64,000 nt of DNA from CADEED01 sp046733635 (GCA_046733635.1 JBKPPO010000091.1:1-64000); one strand, 5' to 3'. Shown: positions 33,412 through 43,484, counted from the first letter of the stretch. Numbers and translations: made by a program. The notes: a model not told the origin generated them from the letters alone.

Positions 33412-34043
33412 CGCACGCGCGCGGATTCACCATCGTCGAGGTCATGGTCGCCATCTTCATCGCGGCCATCATGTTCGCCATCGGTTACGGGGCGATCAAT
33501 CAGGCGCTGCGCGATCGCGATTCCATCAATGCCTCGCAGGAGCGCGTGAGCGAGATCCAGCGCGGCATGCGGGTGGTGGCTCAGGACCTCACGCAGATCG
33601 TGGCGCGCGCCGCGCGCGACACCAGCGGCACGGGCCAGCTCATGCCGGCCGTGTTCGCCACCGGCAGCGACAACGTCCTCGTCACGTTCACGCGTGCGGG
33701 GTGGACCAATCCCGCGGGCCTGCAGCGCCCCGCGGAGCAGCGAGTGCGTTACCGGTTCCTCGACGGCTCCCTGGTGCGCGAATACTGGAACACCGTGGAC
33801 CCGGCGCTGAATACCGAACCGCGCCAGCGCATCCTCATCACGAAGGTGAAATCCGCGGAGATCCGATTCCTGGATCCGGCTTCGCGCAACTGGCGCACGG
33901 ACTGGCCGGTGTCACAGCCTTCGGGCCAGATCAGCCCCGCCCAGACGGACATCGCGCTGCTCACGCGCCCGTTGCTCATCGAGTTCACGCTGGTGCTCGA
34001 GGACTGGGGCCGCGTGCAGCGACTGTTCGAGATTCCGACGTGA
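33408..34043 (+). CDS. gspJ: Type II secretion minor pseudopilin GspJ
   Basis: A 211-residue minor pseudopilin with leader ARG/FTIVEVMVAIFIAAIMF (Glu5 present). The family core is visible: RERVSEIQ-type helix, MRVVAQDLTQIVARAARD, and RYRFLDGSLVREYW. It joins GspI and GspK in the pilus tip. It overlaps gspI (ATGA) and gspK (GTGA). Confidence 0.95.
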   Translation: MTHARGFTIVEVMVAIFIAAIMFAIGYGAINQALRDRDSINASQERVSEIQRGMRVVAQDLTQIVARAARDTSGTGQLMPAVFATGSDNVLVTFTRAGWTNPAGLQRPAEQRVRYRFLDGSLVREYWNTVDPALNTEPRQRILITKVKSAEIRFLDPASRNWRTDWPVSQPSGQISPAQTDIALLTRPLLIEFTLVLEDWGRVQRLFEIPT

Positions 34044-35005
34044 ACGCGGCACGCGTACGCCAGCGCGGCATCGCCCTGCTCGTCGCCGTGGTGATGTTCG
34101 CCATCGCGACGACGGTGGCTGCGGCCATCACGTACAACAAGGCGATGGCGGCGCGGCGCGCGGCTGCCACGTTCACGCTCGAGCAGGCATTGCAGGCCGG
34201 CATGGCGGCGGAAGCGCTGGCGGCGGTCGCGCTCGAAGACGACGCGACCAACTCGCGCACCGAACTCAACAACGCCTGGGCTCAGGCCGTGGGCCCTCTC
34301 GAGATCGAAGGGACTGGCGCGTGGATCCAGGCGCAGGTGGAAGACCTCACTTCGCGGTTCAATCTCAACAGCCTGGTGAAGTGGAACGGCACGGTCGGAA
34401 TCTTCGAAGCCGACCCTCGCCAGGTGAACGCGTTTCGCGAACTGCTGGCCACGCTGAACATCGATCAGAAATACGCCGACCTGCTGGTCGACTGGATAGA
34501 CACCGACATCCAGCCGCAGTCCACGGGCGGCGGCGAGGACACCTTGTATCTCACGCAGGTGCCGCCCTACCGTCCGCCGAATACCTTCATCACGCATCCC
34601 TCGGAACTGCTGGCCCTGCCGGGGTTCGGGCCGGAGAACTACGCGTTGATCGCGCCCTATGTGACCGCGCTGCCGCTCAGCGCCAAGGTGAATCCCTGCA
34701 CGGCCAGCGGGCTCACGCTCGACATCGTCATCAACGATCCCACCTCGCAGTCGAACTGGCAGAACGCGCAGCTCCAGCAGAGCCGGCAGAAGAGCTGTTT
34801 TCCCACCAAGAACGACGTGCTGGCGGCCATCGCCGACCCGCAGGTCAAACAGGCGGCGGGCGACAACCTCCAGGAGAAATCCGACTGGTTCCGCCTGCGC
34901 ACCTACATCCGTATTGGCACTGCGGAATTCGTTTTGTACAGTGTCCTTCTCCGCGAGCCGAACAACCGCGTGCGTACCGTTCAGCGCAGCTTTGGAACCG
35001 AATAA
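34040..35005 (+). CDS. gspK: Type II secretion minor pseudopilin GspK
   Basis: A 321-residue protein with GTG start at 34040, overlapping the gspJ stop (GTGA). The leader RQRG/IALLVAVVMFAIATTVAA lacks Glu5, as is normal for GspK. The large alpha domain holds the typical DLTSRFNLNSLV, LLVDWIDTD and HPSELLALPGFGPENY segments. It caps the pseudopilus. Confidence 0.95.
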   Translation: MNAARVRQRGIALLVAVVMFAIATTVAAAITYNKAMAARRAAATFTLEQALQAGMAAEALAAVALEDDATNSRTELNNAWAQAVGPLEIEGTGAWIQAQVEDLTSRFNLNSLVKWNGTVGIFEADPRQVNAFRELLATLNIDQKYADLLVDWIDTDIQPQSTGGGEDTLYLTQVPPYRPPNTFITHPSELLALPGFGPENYALIAPYVTALPLSAKVNPCTASGLTLDIVINDPTSQSNWQNAQLQQSRQKSCFPTKNDVLAAIADPQVKQAAGDNLQEKSDWFRLRTYIRIGTAEFVLYSVLLREPNNRVRTVQRSFGTE

Positions 35006-35007
35006 CC

Positions 35008-36255
35008 ATGACAGAGTCGCTGATCGTTCACCTGCGTGACGGGGCCGCACCCCAGTGGATGGTGTGCAACGAAGACGGGCACGTCGTCGTCAACGCCGTC
35101 TCCGGAGATTTGTCCCAGGCCACGGCCATGGCGACAGGCCGCCGCGTCGTGCTCATCCTCCCCGCGGACGAAGCACTCGTCACCGACAGCGAGGCGCCGG
35201 CGAAGAACGCCGCCAAGCTCGCGCAGGTCATTCCCTACGCGCTCGAGGAACGGGTCGCGGACGAAATCGAGAACCTGCATTTCGCACTGGGCGAACGTGA
35301 TGCCGCGAGCGGCCGCGTGCCCGTCGTGGTCATCGAACGCGCGAAGCTCGACGCCCGGCTTGCCGAAGTCCGCGCGGCCGGCCTGTTCCCCACGGCTATC
35401 TACTCGGAAGCCTCACTGCTCCCCGCCATGCCCGGCCAGATGATCGCGTTGCTCGATGGCGGCACGCTGACATTGCGTGGCGCCGACGGCCCGCCGCTCG
35501 TCATGCCTGCGCTCTCGCTCACGGATGCATTCGAGATGGCGCTGGCCGCGCAGCCCGCTCCCGTCGCGGGCCTCGAGCCCATGCCGCTCGGCCTGCTGCT
35601 GTATGCCGGACACGATGAATGGCAGGCGCATCAGGACGCCGTTGATTCGCTGCGCGATCGCTTCACCGGTGTGAAGGTGCAGTTGTTGCCCTCGGGTCCG
35701 CTGACCGTGCTGGCGCCCGCCGCCGCGGGCGGCGAGGCGGTCAACCTCCTGCAAGGGTCACTCGCGGTGGCTTCTCCGATGGAGATGCGCTGGCAGTCCT
35801 GGCGTATGGCCGCGATCCTCGCGGGCGTGCTGCTCACGCTGCACATCGGCGGACGCGTGTTCGAGCTGCAGAAACTTCGCAAGGCGGAAGCCTCGCTGGA
35901 TGCCGGCATCGAAGAGGCGTTCCGCGCCGCCATGCCCGGCCAGCAGAACGCCACCAATGCCAGGCGCCGCGTGGCGCAACGTCTCGACGAGGTCCGCAGC
36001 GGCGGCGGCGGCACGCTGCTTCCCGCGCTCGTGGCGATCGCCACGGCCCGCGGTGCTTCGCCGGCCGCCACCATCGAAGGCATCACCTTTCGTGAAGGCG
36101 TGGTGAGCATGCGCGTGATCGCGCCGGACGCCGCGAGCCTCGACGCGATGAGCCAGCAGCTTCGCGCCACCAATTGGCAGGCGGACATCAAGGATCTGAA
36201 CGCCAGCGGCGACAGCTATCGCGGCCGCGTCGAGATCCGCAAGGCGGGCGCCTGA
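35008..36255 (+). CDS. gspL: Type II secretion inner-membrane protein GspL
   Basis: A 415-residue protein starting at 35008, two bases after gspK. The cytoplasmic actin-like domain (~1-245) includes RRVVLILPADEALVTD and AQVIPYALEERVADEIENLHFALG, the region that contacts the GspE ATPase. One membrane helix lies near 265-285 (MAAILAGVLLTLHIGG), followed by a periplasmic ferredoxin-like domain that pairs with GspM. gspE is not in the window. Confidence 0.93.
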   Translation: MTESLIVHLRDGAAPQWMVCNEDGHVVVNAVSGDLSQATAMATGRRVVLILPADEALVTDSEAPAKNAAKLAQVIPYALEERVADEIENLHFALGERDAASGRVPVVVIERAKLDARLAEVRAAGLFPTAIYSEASLLPAMPGQMIALLDGGTLTLRGADGPPLVMPALSLTDAFEMALAAQPAPVAGLEPMPLGLLLYAGHDEWQAHQDAVDSLRDRFTGVKVQLLPSGPLTVLAPAAAGGEAVNLLQGSLAVASPMEMRWQSWRMAAILAGVLLTLHIGGRVFELQKLRKAEASLDAGIEEAFRAAMPGQQNATNARRRVAQRLDEVRSGGGGTLLPALVAIATARGASPAATIEGITFREGVVSMRVIAPDAASLDAMSQQLRATNWQADIKDLNASGDSYRGRVEIRKAGA

Positions 36256-36725
36256 TGCGCGCCTGGTACGACAATCTCGCCGAGCGCGAACGCCGCATGG
36301 TGTTGCTGGGGGGCATCGCCGCCGCCGTGCTGCTCGTGCTGGCCGTGGTGTTGCCCCTCAACCGCAACATCGCGCAGGCCAAGCAACGCGTCACCACCAA
36401 ACAGGGTGACCTCGCCTTCATCCAGAGCGCAGCGCCCGCGCTGGCATCGGCCGGTCCGGGCATGAGCGTCGCGTCGGCCGACAACCTGGTCGTGCTCGTG
36501 GACAGCTCGGCGCGTGAAAGCGGACTGGGAAAATCCCTGTCCAGCAGCTCTCCGGCCGCGGATCGCAGCCTGCGTGTGCGTTTCGAACGGGTCGCCTTCG
36601 ATGGCCTCGTCGCCTGGCTTGCTCGTCTCTCGCAGAACCACGGCGTCCGCGTGGACACCGCCGAGATCGAATCGGCGGGCGAACCGGGCCTCGTCAACGC
36701 GTCGCTGGTACTCAAGGCGGGCTGA
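36255..36725 (+). CDS. gspM: Type II secretion inner-membrane protein GspM
   Basis: A 156-residue bitopic membrane protein. The start shares one base with the gspL stop (TGATG). It opens AWYDNLAERERRMVLLGG, the family signature, followed by a membrane helix (~17-36) and a periplasmic ferredoxin-like domain with FERVAFDGLVAWLARLSQNH. It stabilises GspL and the assembly platform. Confidence 0.9.
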   Translation: MRAWYDNLAERERRMVLLGGIAAAVLLVLAVVLPLNRNIAQAKQRVTTKQGDLAFIQSAAPALASAGPGMSVASADNLVVLVDSSARESGLGKSLSSSSPAADRSLRVRFERVAFDGLVAWLARLSQNHGVRVDTAEIESAGEPGLVNASLVLKAG

Positions 36726-36728
36726 TCC

Positions 36729-37481
36729 TTGAAGCGCGGCCCGCTGATCCTGACCATCGTCGCGGGCGTGCTCGTGTTCCTCGGCGTCCTGGTTCTCTAT
36801 CTACCGGCGAGCTGGTTCGCCTCGATGCTCCCGCCCCAGGTCCGCTGCAATGAGCTCGGCGGCTCCCTCTGGCAGGGCGAGTGCCTCGGGCTGTCCTACC
36901 AGAATGGCGCGCTCGGCGACGCCACCTGGAATCTCTCGGCGTTCCAGGCGGTCACCGGCAAGATCAGGGGCGACGTGGACCTGCGCGGCACCCTGATCAA
37001 CGCGCGCGCGGATCTCGACGTGAACTTCGCCGGCGTCGGCGAACTCCGCAACGTGAGTGCGCGCTTCCCGCTCGATCCCGCGCTCTCGCCGCAATTCCCG
37101 CGCGATCAGCGCGGCAACGTGATCGTGGAGCTCGCGCGACTCCAGGTCGCGGCCGGCGGCGTGCCGCGCCTCATCGAGGGCAAAGTCGAGCTGCACGACT
37201 TCCGCCTGGTATCGCCGCAGCCCATGGCGCTCGGCTCCTATGCGCTGACGTTCGATGGCGCGACGCAAGCCGATGGCGGCACGGTGGGCAAGGTCAAGGA
37301 TCTCGGCGGTCCGTTCATGGTGGACGGCACTTTCACACTGACTCCGCCCAACGCCTACTCCGTGATCGGCCACATCACCGGCCGCTCCGCCGACGCCGAG
37401 CGCATCGTGCGTCAGATCACCTTCGGCGTTCCGCCCGACGCTTCGGGACGCAGCGAGTTCCGCTTCGAAGGCACTCTCTAG
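36729..37481 (+). CDS. gspN: Type II secretion protein GspN
   Basis: A 250-residue protein with one N-terminal membrane segment (GPLILTIVAGVLVFLGVLVLY) and a large periplasmic beta-rich domain: PASWFASMLPP, then ELGGSLWQGECLGL, the GspN signature, and a TGRSADAERIVRQI end. The start is TTG at 36729; no ATG or GTG precedes the membrane segment. The stop codon directly abuts the convergent helicase stop, with no intervening base. Confidence 0.88.
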   Translation: MKRGPLILTIVAGVLVFLGVLVLYLPASWFASMLPPQVRCNELGGSLWQGECLGLSYQNGALGDATWNLSAFQAVTGKIRGDVDLRGTLINARADLDVNFAGVGELRNVSARFPLDPALSPQFPRDQRGNVIVELARLQVAAGGVPRLIEGKVELHDFRLVSPQPMALGSYALTFDGATQADGGTVGKVKDLGGPFMVDGTFTLTPPNAYSVIGHITGRSADAERIVRQITFGVPPDASGRSEFRFEGTL

Positions 37482-40400
37482 CTAGTCGACCGGCACTTCC
37501 CGCCAGGCGCCGAGCAGCGGGTAATAGAGCCCGGCTCGCACCGGTTCCGGACCCAGACCGCGCGCGAGCTGCACGTAACGACGAAGCTGGGCCTCGTAAC
37601 GTTTCACCTCCTCGTCGAGGAAATGCTCGCGATCGCCGCCCTCGTGCGGACTCGTCTTGAAATCCACCACCCAGCGGATGCCGTCCGCGTCGACGAAGGT
37701 GCGGTCGATGACCGCGTTCACGATCTGGCCGGCTCGCACGCCGGACAACGCGAGTTCGGCATGCACGTCCCGGTGCGACGGATCGAACAACCAGCGGCCG
37801 CGAGGATCGGCGAGCGTGGCATCCAGCGCCGCCATGGCCCTCGCCGCCCCCGCCTTCGCGCCCTCCGGTTCGACGCCGAGCAGCTCCAGTCGCGACTCCA
37901 ACCGATCCTTGAGTGCCGGCAGCTCCTCGCGTGAGGGCATGCCCGATCTCCCGAACCGCTCCAGCGCCGCGTGCACCACCGTGCCCACACGCCTCGCCGT
38001 CTGCCGTGCCCAACTGAATTCGATGGGTTCTTCCTCGGCATTGAGCGGCATGAGTTCACCGCGCGCCGCGACGTCGTCGGGCAGCTTCAATTCAGGTAAA
38101 CGTAGCGGCAGGCGCTGCCGGCGTTGCGAGGGGGTCGCCGCGATTTCAGGCGCCGGAGCATCACTCTCGATGGCCGGATAGTCGTCGATACTGGCGCTCA
38201 TCGCCGCCCACAGGTTGTCCAGCAGCGAATTGCGTTCGGCGGCAAAAGTACGCTGACCGTCCACTTCCCGTTCCAGCGGATGGATGTACACGTTGAGCGA
38301 ACGCTTCGCGCGCGTGAGCGCCACATACGCCTGGCGTGTACGTTCGGCACGCGCGCGCTCCTTGTGCAGGGCGCCCACGAACGCGTTGATCGCATCGTCC
38401 TCATCGTCCTCGTCGGCCCGATGACGGATGGGCGCCATGAGCAGGTGATCGCGGTCCTGATCCCGCGGCAGCTCCAGCCAGTTCAGCAGGCGCGGGTCGT
38501 CGTTGCGTCCCTTGCGGCCGATGCCCACGACGAACACGTGATCGAACTCCAGGCCCTTGGCGCCATGGATCGTCATGAGCTGCACGGCACCGGGCTGCGC
38601 GGGATCGACCGCATACAATCGGTCCATGACGGCGGCGAGATTCAGGGGCCGGCCCCGCAGGCGTTTGCGGTCCTCTTCATCGAGCGCGGCCAGGAAGCGT
38701 CTGGCATGCGCCAGCTCCGCGGGCTTGCCGCAGGCGGAAGCGCCCCCGAGAGCGAGCCAGGTCCGCTCGACGAGATGCGCGCGCGACTCGCGCTCACGCT
38801 CCAGCCAACCGCCCAGCAACAAAGGCGTGGCGCGCAGCAGACGCAACATGCCGTCCGCGGTGAGTCCCGGCACGCCGCTCATGAGCGCCGAGGCGATGGT
38901 GCTCTCGCCCGCAATTTCCGACACCCGAGTGAGGTCCGGCAGCGTGAGACCGACGAACGGCGCGCGCAGCACCGCGAGCCAGGCGACGCGATCGAGGGGC
39001 GAGTCCAGCGCGCGCACCAGCGCCTCGAGATCGCGCACCACCGGAACCGCGGCAAGAGGTTCGAGGTTCACGCCGATGAACGGGATGCCCCGCGTGTTGA
39101 GGCTGGCGCGCACGGCGCGCAAGTGCGGCCGGAAGCTCGCGAGCACCGCGATGCTGTGATCCGGCTGCACGCGGCGTAGTTCGGCGATCTGCGCCGCCAC
39201 CGACTCGGCTTCCGCTTCGGGTGCGCAGTTCGCGCCCACACGATGTATGCGTTGCGCGCCTTCCAGATTGTCGCGCCCGGCCACACTCGCGAGATGACGC
39301 ACGGCTCCGCGCCGCACGTCATCGTGCGGCGGGAACACCCGCCCGAAGGCCTCGTTGCACCAGTGCACGAGCGCGGGCGCCGAACGGAAGTTCCGGCGCA
39401 AGGTCAGCGATTCCAGCCTCAGGCCTCGCAAGCCCTGGTCGCGCACGCTCGCGAACCGCCCCACTTCGGCATTCCGGAAACCGTAGATGGACTGCATCGG
39501 ATCGCCCACGAGGAACAAGGTGCGTCCATCACCATCGGACCAGTCGAACGTGAGCGTGCGCAACAGCTCGAACTGGTCGCGCGAGGTGTCCTGGAATTCA
39601 TCGATGAGCAGGTGCATCAGGTGCGTGCCGATGCGTTCCGCGAGCGGTGTCGGGCTGCTGTCCTGTGTCAGCGCCTGCCTCGCGGCGGCGGCGATCTCCG
39701 TGTGATCGCATTCGCCATGCTGGTCGAACGCCGCGCGCAACATGCCCGATGCCACCAGCAGCAGCTTCGAGAGCGAATCCAGTGCCGCGCGCGCGGCCTC
39801 AGGGATCAGGGGATCCGGCAGCGCGCGGATGCTCCGGAGGGACGCCAGCAATCGGTCGTCGATGATCCGGAGTCGTTCCAGCCAGTCGTCGCGCAGCATC
39901 TTGCCGAGCTTGTCGTCGGCGGGAATTCCCTCGCTTTTGATGAGCCGTTTGCGGGCGCCGCCATCACCGGTCAGCGCCAGGAACGCGACGCCGCGCCAAC
40001 GCGCCAGATGTTCGGGCGAACCGTCGAGCGCGCCCGCGAAATCCCGCCACTGCGCGAGGTCGGCTTGTTTGTCCGGCTCGAGGTGCTGGCTCGCGAAACG
40101 TGCGAGGTTGCTAGCCTGCAGGATGAAGTCCGCGCTGAAGACCTGCGCGGCCTGCGCCAGTTCTTCGGCGACGATTTCGCGCAGGCTCTCCTCGATGCGC
40201 GGCGCCAGTTCCTCGCCCGACAGCTGCGGCAGGTTCGGCAGCCACTCCGCACGGCGCGGCAGCATGCCGGCGATGAGCCTTTCGAGCCGTCCCCAGTTGT
40301 CGTCGAGCCGGCGCAGGATGCGTTCGAGATCGCGACGCAGCTCGGGATCCGTCTCCGCCGTCCGCATGGCATCGCGCGCCGCCTGTGCGTAGAGGTCGTC

Positions 40401-40841
40401 CGCCGAGTCCGTGATGCCGCGGCCGAATCCATTGCGCGAAGTCACCGGCAGCGAATTCGCGAGGTATCCATTGAACGCGTCGATGGTCTGGATGCGCAGC
40501 CGCGCCGCGCTCTCGTCGATGCCCCACTGGCGGCGCTCGGCGTTCGCCCGCGCCGCCGCGGCCAGTTCCAGCGTCACCGCGTCCGCGGCGGATCTGACTT
40601 CGATGTCGCCGGCCAATGCCTTCTGCACGCGCTCGCGCATTTCGCCCGCCGCCTTGCGCGTGAACGTGATCGCGAGCACCTGCTCGGGTTCGTCCACCGT
40701 CGCGAGCAGCTTGAGATATCGCTGCGTGAGCACCGTGGTCTTTCCGGATCCCGCGGGAGCCTGGACGATGAACGACTGGCGCACATCGAGCGCGCGCTCA
40801 CGCGCCGCGGCGTCGATGGCGGCGAGATCGGACTCCGTCAT
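37482..40841 (-). CDS. UvrD/AddA-like helicase-nuclease
   Basis: A 1119-residue DNA repair enzyme. I start at 40841, overlapping the preceding gene (ATGA). Superfamily-1 helicase motifs are in order: FIVQAPAGSGKTTVLTQRYL, AITFTRKAAGEMRER, LLIDEFQDTSRDQFELL, LVGDPMQSIYGFRNAEVG, and MTIHGAKGLEFDHVFVVG. The C-terminal ~200 residues are a RecB-type nuclease: VHAALERFG, then WVVDFKTS with the Asp and Lys of the active site, then QLRRYVQLA. It is comparable to AddA. Together with the upstream gene it should process double-strand breaks for recombination. Confidence 0.93.
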   Translation of the reverse strand: MTESDLAAIDAAARERALDVRQSFIVQAPAGSGKTTVLTQRYLKLLATVDEPEQVLAITFTRKAAGEMRERVQKALAGDIEVRSAADAVTLELAAAARANAERRQWGIDESAARLRIQTIDAFNGYLANSLPVTSRNGFGRGITDSADDLYAQAARDAMRTAETDPELRRDLERILRRLDDNWGRLERLIAGMLPRRAEWLPNLPQLSGEELAPRIEESLREIVAEELAQAAQVFSADFILQASNLARFASQHLEPDKQADLAQWRDFAGALDGSPEHLARWRGVAFLALTGDGGARKRLIKSEGIPADDKLGKMLRDDWLERLRIIDDRLLASLRSIRALPDPLIPEAARAALDSLSKLLLVASGMLRAAFDQHGECDHTEIAAAARQALTQDSSPTPLAERIGTHLMHLLIDEFQDTSRDQFELLRTLTFDWSDGDGRTLFLVGDPMQSIYGFRNAEVGRFASVRDQGLRGLRLESLTLRRNFRSAPALVHWCNEAFGRVFPPHDDVRRGAVRHLASVAGRDNLEGAQRIHRVGANCAPEAEAESVAAQIAELRRVQPDHSIAVLASFRPHLRAVRASLNTRGIPFIGVNLEPLAAVPVVRDLEALVRALDSPLDRVAWLAVLRAPFVGLTLPDLTRVSEIAGESTIASALMSGVPGLTADGMLRLLRATPLLLGGWLERERESRAHLVERTWLALGGASACGKPAELAHARRFLAALDEEDRKRLRGRPLNLAAVMDRLYAVDPAQPGAVQLMTIHGAKGLEFDHVFVVGIGRKGRNDDPRLLNWLELPRDQDRDHLLMAPIRHRADEDDEDDAINAFVGALHKERARAERTRQAYVALTRAKRSLNVYIHPLEREVDGQRTFAAERNSLLDNLWAAMSASIDDYPAIESDAPAPEIAATPSQRRQRLPLRLPELKLPDDVAARGELMPLNAEEEPIEFSWARQTARRVGTVVHAALERFGRSGMPSREELPALKDRLESRLELLGVEPEGAKAGAARAMAALDATLADPRGRWLFDPSHRDVHAELALSGVRAGQIVNAVIDRTFVDADGIRWVVDFKTSPHEGGDREHFLDEEVKRYEAQLRRYVQLARGLGPEPVRAGLYYPLLGAWREVPVD

Positions 40842-43456
40842 GGCTCTGCCCCGGCGTCGAGCTCCGCGCTCGCGATCTCCATGCGGCGGCACAGGATGGT
40901 CAGGTGGCAGTTCCGGCACACGTCCGACGCCGGCTGCACGGGTGCGCGGCCTTCCAGATAGTCGGTCGCAAGTGATCCCAGCGCCACCAGCCAGCGATCC
41001 AGTTGATCGCGCCAGGCCTGGAGGATCTGGTCGCCCGGAACCTTCCTGGGATCGAGGCCTTTCACTCCGGGCAACAGGCCCGTGCTCGCCGCCTTGCCCG
41101 TGAATTTCGCGCGGCCATCGGCCAGCGAAACGTTCGCGAGCGCCTGCACGTCGCGGCCGGCTTCGGCCAATAGATAGGCCAGGAGCTGCGGCTCCCGCAG
41201 GGCGCGCTCATCCCAACGCAGCGACTTCGCGGCCGAAGACTTGTAGTCGAGGATGGCGATGCCGCCGCCTTCGATGGAATCCATGCGATCGATGCGCACC
41301 GTGAACCGGCCGTTCGCGATGCTCACTTCACGGCGTGCTTCGAGCGCCACCACCTCGAAGGGGGGCCGCCGCTGTTCCTCCTGCAGCAGGATCTCGATGA
41401 GTTTCTCGAGGCGATGTTTCTCGCGATCGACCGCTTGCGCCAGGCTGTCGGGCACCTGGCCGCGGAACACCGAGACCACGGCGGCATCCACCGACGCCGC
41501 GATCAAAGGCTTGCGCAGCACCTCGTCCGAAGGCGCGAGGTGCCAGTAATCCTTGAGCTTGATCCACACCAGTTCCAGCGCCTTGTGCAGCAACATGCCA
41601 CGATCGCGCGCATCGAGCCCTGGCATCGGCTCCTCGAGCTTGCGCGCGGCGAGCCTCACTTCGGCATAGGCATGAAAGCCACACTCGGCCTGGAGCGTGA
41701 GCGGTGTGGTGCCGCCGCGCACGGGCTCGCGCGTATCCACCGCCACGCCCTGCGCATCTTCGACGGGCTCGAGCGCGACCTGCCGCAGTTCCGCCGCCAG
41801 CGTGACGATCGCGGGTGAAACTTCCACGGGTTGATGCCGCGCAAGCAACGGGCTGATCGAGCGATGCGCGTCGCCCTCGAGGCGGCCCCAGGAACACGTG
41901 AGCGAGGCGGCGGACGCCCGCCAGCCCGAGAGACTGCGACGCGCCGCCGCGGTCTGGCCACGAGCGCTGGCCCAGGGAATCCCGGCAGCCACCTGCAAAC
42001 GCAACGGGATGAACACATCCGGGCGTGGCGGCGCAGGCCACTGCGCGGCGTCGAGTCCCGCCACCCAGATGGCGTCGTAGCGCACCACCGGATCGTCGTG
42101 CGAATCACTGAGCGTGACCGGCGTGGCCGCGCTCGCCGGATCGAACTGCCGCTCCGCGGCGAGCTCCGACAAAGTGGCCACGGCATCCGCGGCGCCCCCT
42201 CGCGGAAGCCAGGCGCCGAGACCTGCATATTCATCGAGCAACACATGCCAGCGCTGGACGGCCTGATGTTCGTCGCTGCGCAGCGGGCGCGAGCCATGCC
42301 AGCCGAGCTGCCGCAGTGCCTGGAGAAGCCTCGGCGACCACTCGGCAGGCGTGCGGCGTTCTCCGCCGAGCGTCGCGGCAGCCATGCGCAACCGGGCTGC
42401 CATCGCGAGGGCCGCCGGGATCAGGCTGCGTTCGAGCACCGCGACGAGTTCTTCGGCGCGCACTTCGAGTCGACGTCCTTCGCGAAGGATGGCCTCCACG
42501 GCCGCGCCCGCCATGCGATCCGCGGCGTCGAGGAACGGCAGCCGCAGCCAGTGCACCAACTCATCGAAGCGCAGGCTGCCGCTGAGCAGCCGCAGGCTGA
42601 GCAACGCATGCGCGATGACCGGGAATTCGGTGAACGGCCGCCCGCCTTCGACCGAGTAGATAGTCGACTGGCCGCGAGCCTGCCCGCCCACCCATTCCGA
42701 GGGCGACAGCGTCTGTGAGAGAAGCCGGTCGTAGAGCCCTCTGCGCTGCCGAAGCCGCGCGTCGACGATGAGCAGCCGCCTGTCCGGATCCTGCTCGAGC
42801 TGCGAACGGCACCAGGCGGCGATGAGCTCGAGTTCGTGATCGTCGTTCTCGGCCGTGACGACATTCACGGGCGTCTGCGCGCCGGGATCGGCCGCGACGA
42901 TCTGCGCGCCCCAGCGTTGCAGCGCCTCCTGCGCCGACGCAGGCATCGCGTCGACTCCGCAGGCCAGCAACGGCCCGCGCGATTCGATGTCCGGCAGCCA
43001 TTCCCGCAAGGGTCTGCGGCCTCGCCCACCGGACAGATTGCCCATCAGTGCCAGGGCTTCGAGCAGCAGGTCGCCCTCGGGTGAACCGCCCAGCGCCTGT
43101 GGCGATCTCGTGATGCGCCAGTCCCACAAGGTGCGCACGGCATTGAGCAATGCGCGTGCTTCGGCGCTCCCGCCACCTTGATTGCGCCGCCATTCGCGCA
43201 ACGCCGCCCATTCGGCGCCGGGAACCAGCAGACGATCCGGCAGCCGCGCGGCTGCCCACGCCTCGTCGAGCGCCTGCTCGGCAAACTGGTTGAACGTGAG
43301 GATGCGCGGCGTCTGCCACAGCGTCTGGCCGGAATCGCGCCGCTCCTCGGCCCAGGCCGACCGGATCGCCGCCTGTCGCTGGGCAGAGGCGCAGATGAGC
43401 GTGGCGCCAGAAGCCAGGCCCTCTCGGATTTCGTGCGGAAGTCTGTGTCCGTTCAA
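40838..43456 (-). CDS. AddB-like PD-(D/E)XK nuclease (probable DNA repair protein)
   Basis: An 872-residue protein with an inactivated helicase-like body and a C-terminal RecB nuclease domain. The nuclease residues are seen in FTVRIDRMDS, ILDYKSS (Asp and Lys) and EPQLLAYLL. A Cys cluster at the end (VCRNCHLTILCRR, with an earlier Cys at the body) suggests an iron-sulfur staple like AddB. The start is TTG at 43456; no better start lies near. It overlaps the AddA-like gene by four bases. The pair corresponds to the AddAB-type system of many gammaproteobacteria; I see no recBCD here. Confidence 0.88.
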   Translation of the reverse strand: MNGHRLPHEIREGLASGATLICASAQRQAAIRSAWAEERRDSGQTLWQTPRILTFNQFAEQALDEAWAAARLPDRLLVPGAEWAALREWRRNQGGGSAEARALLNAVRTLWDWRITRSPQALGGSPEGDLLLEALALMGNLSGGRGRRPLREWLPDIESRGPLLACGVDAMPASAQEALQRWGAQIVAADPGAQTPVNVVTAENDDHELELIAAWCRSQLEQDPDRRLLIVDARLRQRRGLYDRLLSQTLSPSEWVGGQARGQSTIYSVEGGRPFTEFPVIAHALLSLRLLSGSLRFDELVHWLRLPFLDAADRMAGAAVEAILREGRRLEVRAEELVAVLERSLIPAALAMAARLRMAAATLGGERRTPAEWSPRLLQALRQLGWHGSRPLRSDEHQAVQRWHVLLDEYAGLGAWLPRGGAADAVATLSELAAERQFDPASAATPVTLSDSHDDPVVRYDAIWVAGLDAAQWPAPPRPDVFIPLRLQVAAGIPWASARGQTAAARRSLSGWRASAASLTCSWGRLEGDAHRSISPLLARHQPVEVSPAIVTLAAELRQVALEPVEDAQGVAVDTREPVRGGTTPLTLQAECGFHAYAEVRLAARKLEEPMPGLDARDRGMLLHKALELVWIKLKDYWHLAPSDEVLRKPLIAASVDAAVVSVFRGQVPDSLAQAVDREKHRLEKLIEILLQEEQRRPPFEVVALEARREVSIANGRFTVRIDRMDSIEGGGIAILDYKSSAAKSLRWDERALREPQLLAYLLAEAGRDVQALANVSLADGRAKFTGKAASTGLLPGVKGLDPRKVPGDQILQAWRDQLDRWLVALGSLATDYLEGRAPVQPASDVCRNCHLTILCRRMEIASAELDAGAEP

Positions 43457-43484
43457 TTAACGTGCGATGCGCGAAAGATTCCGG

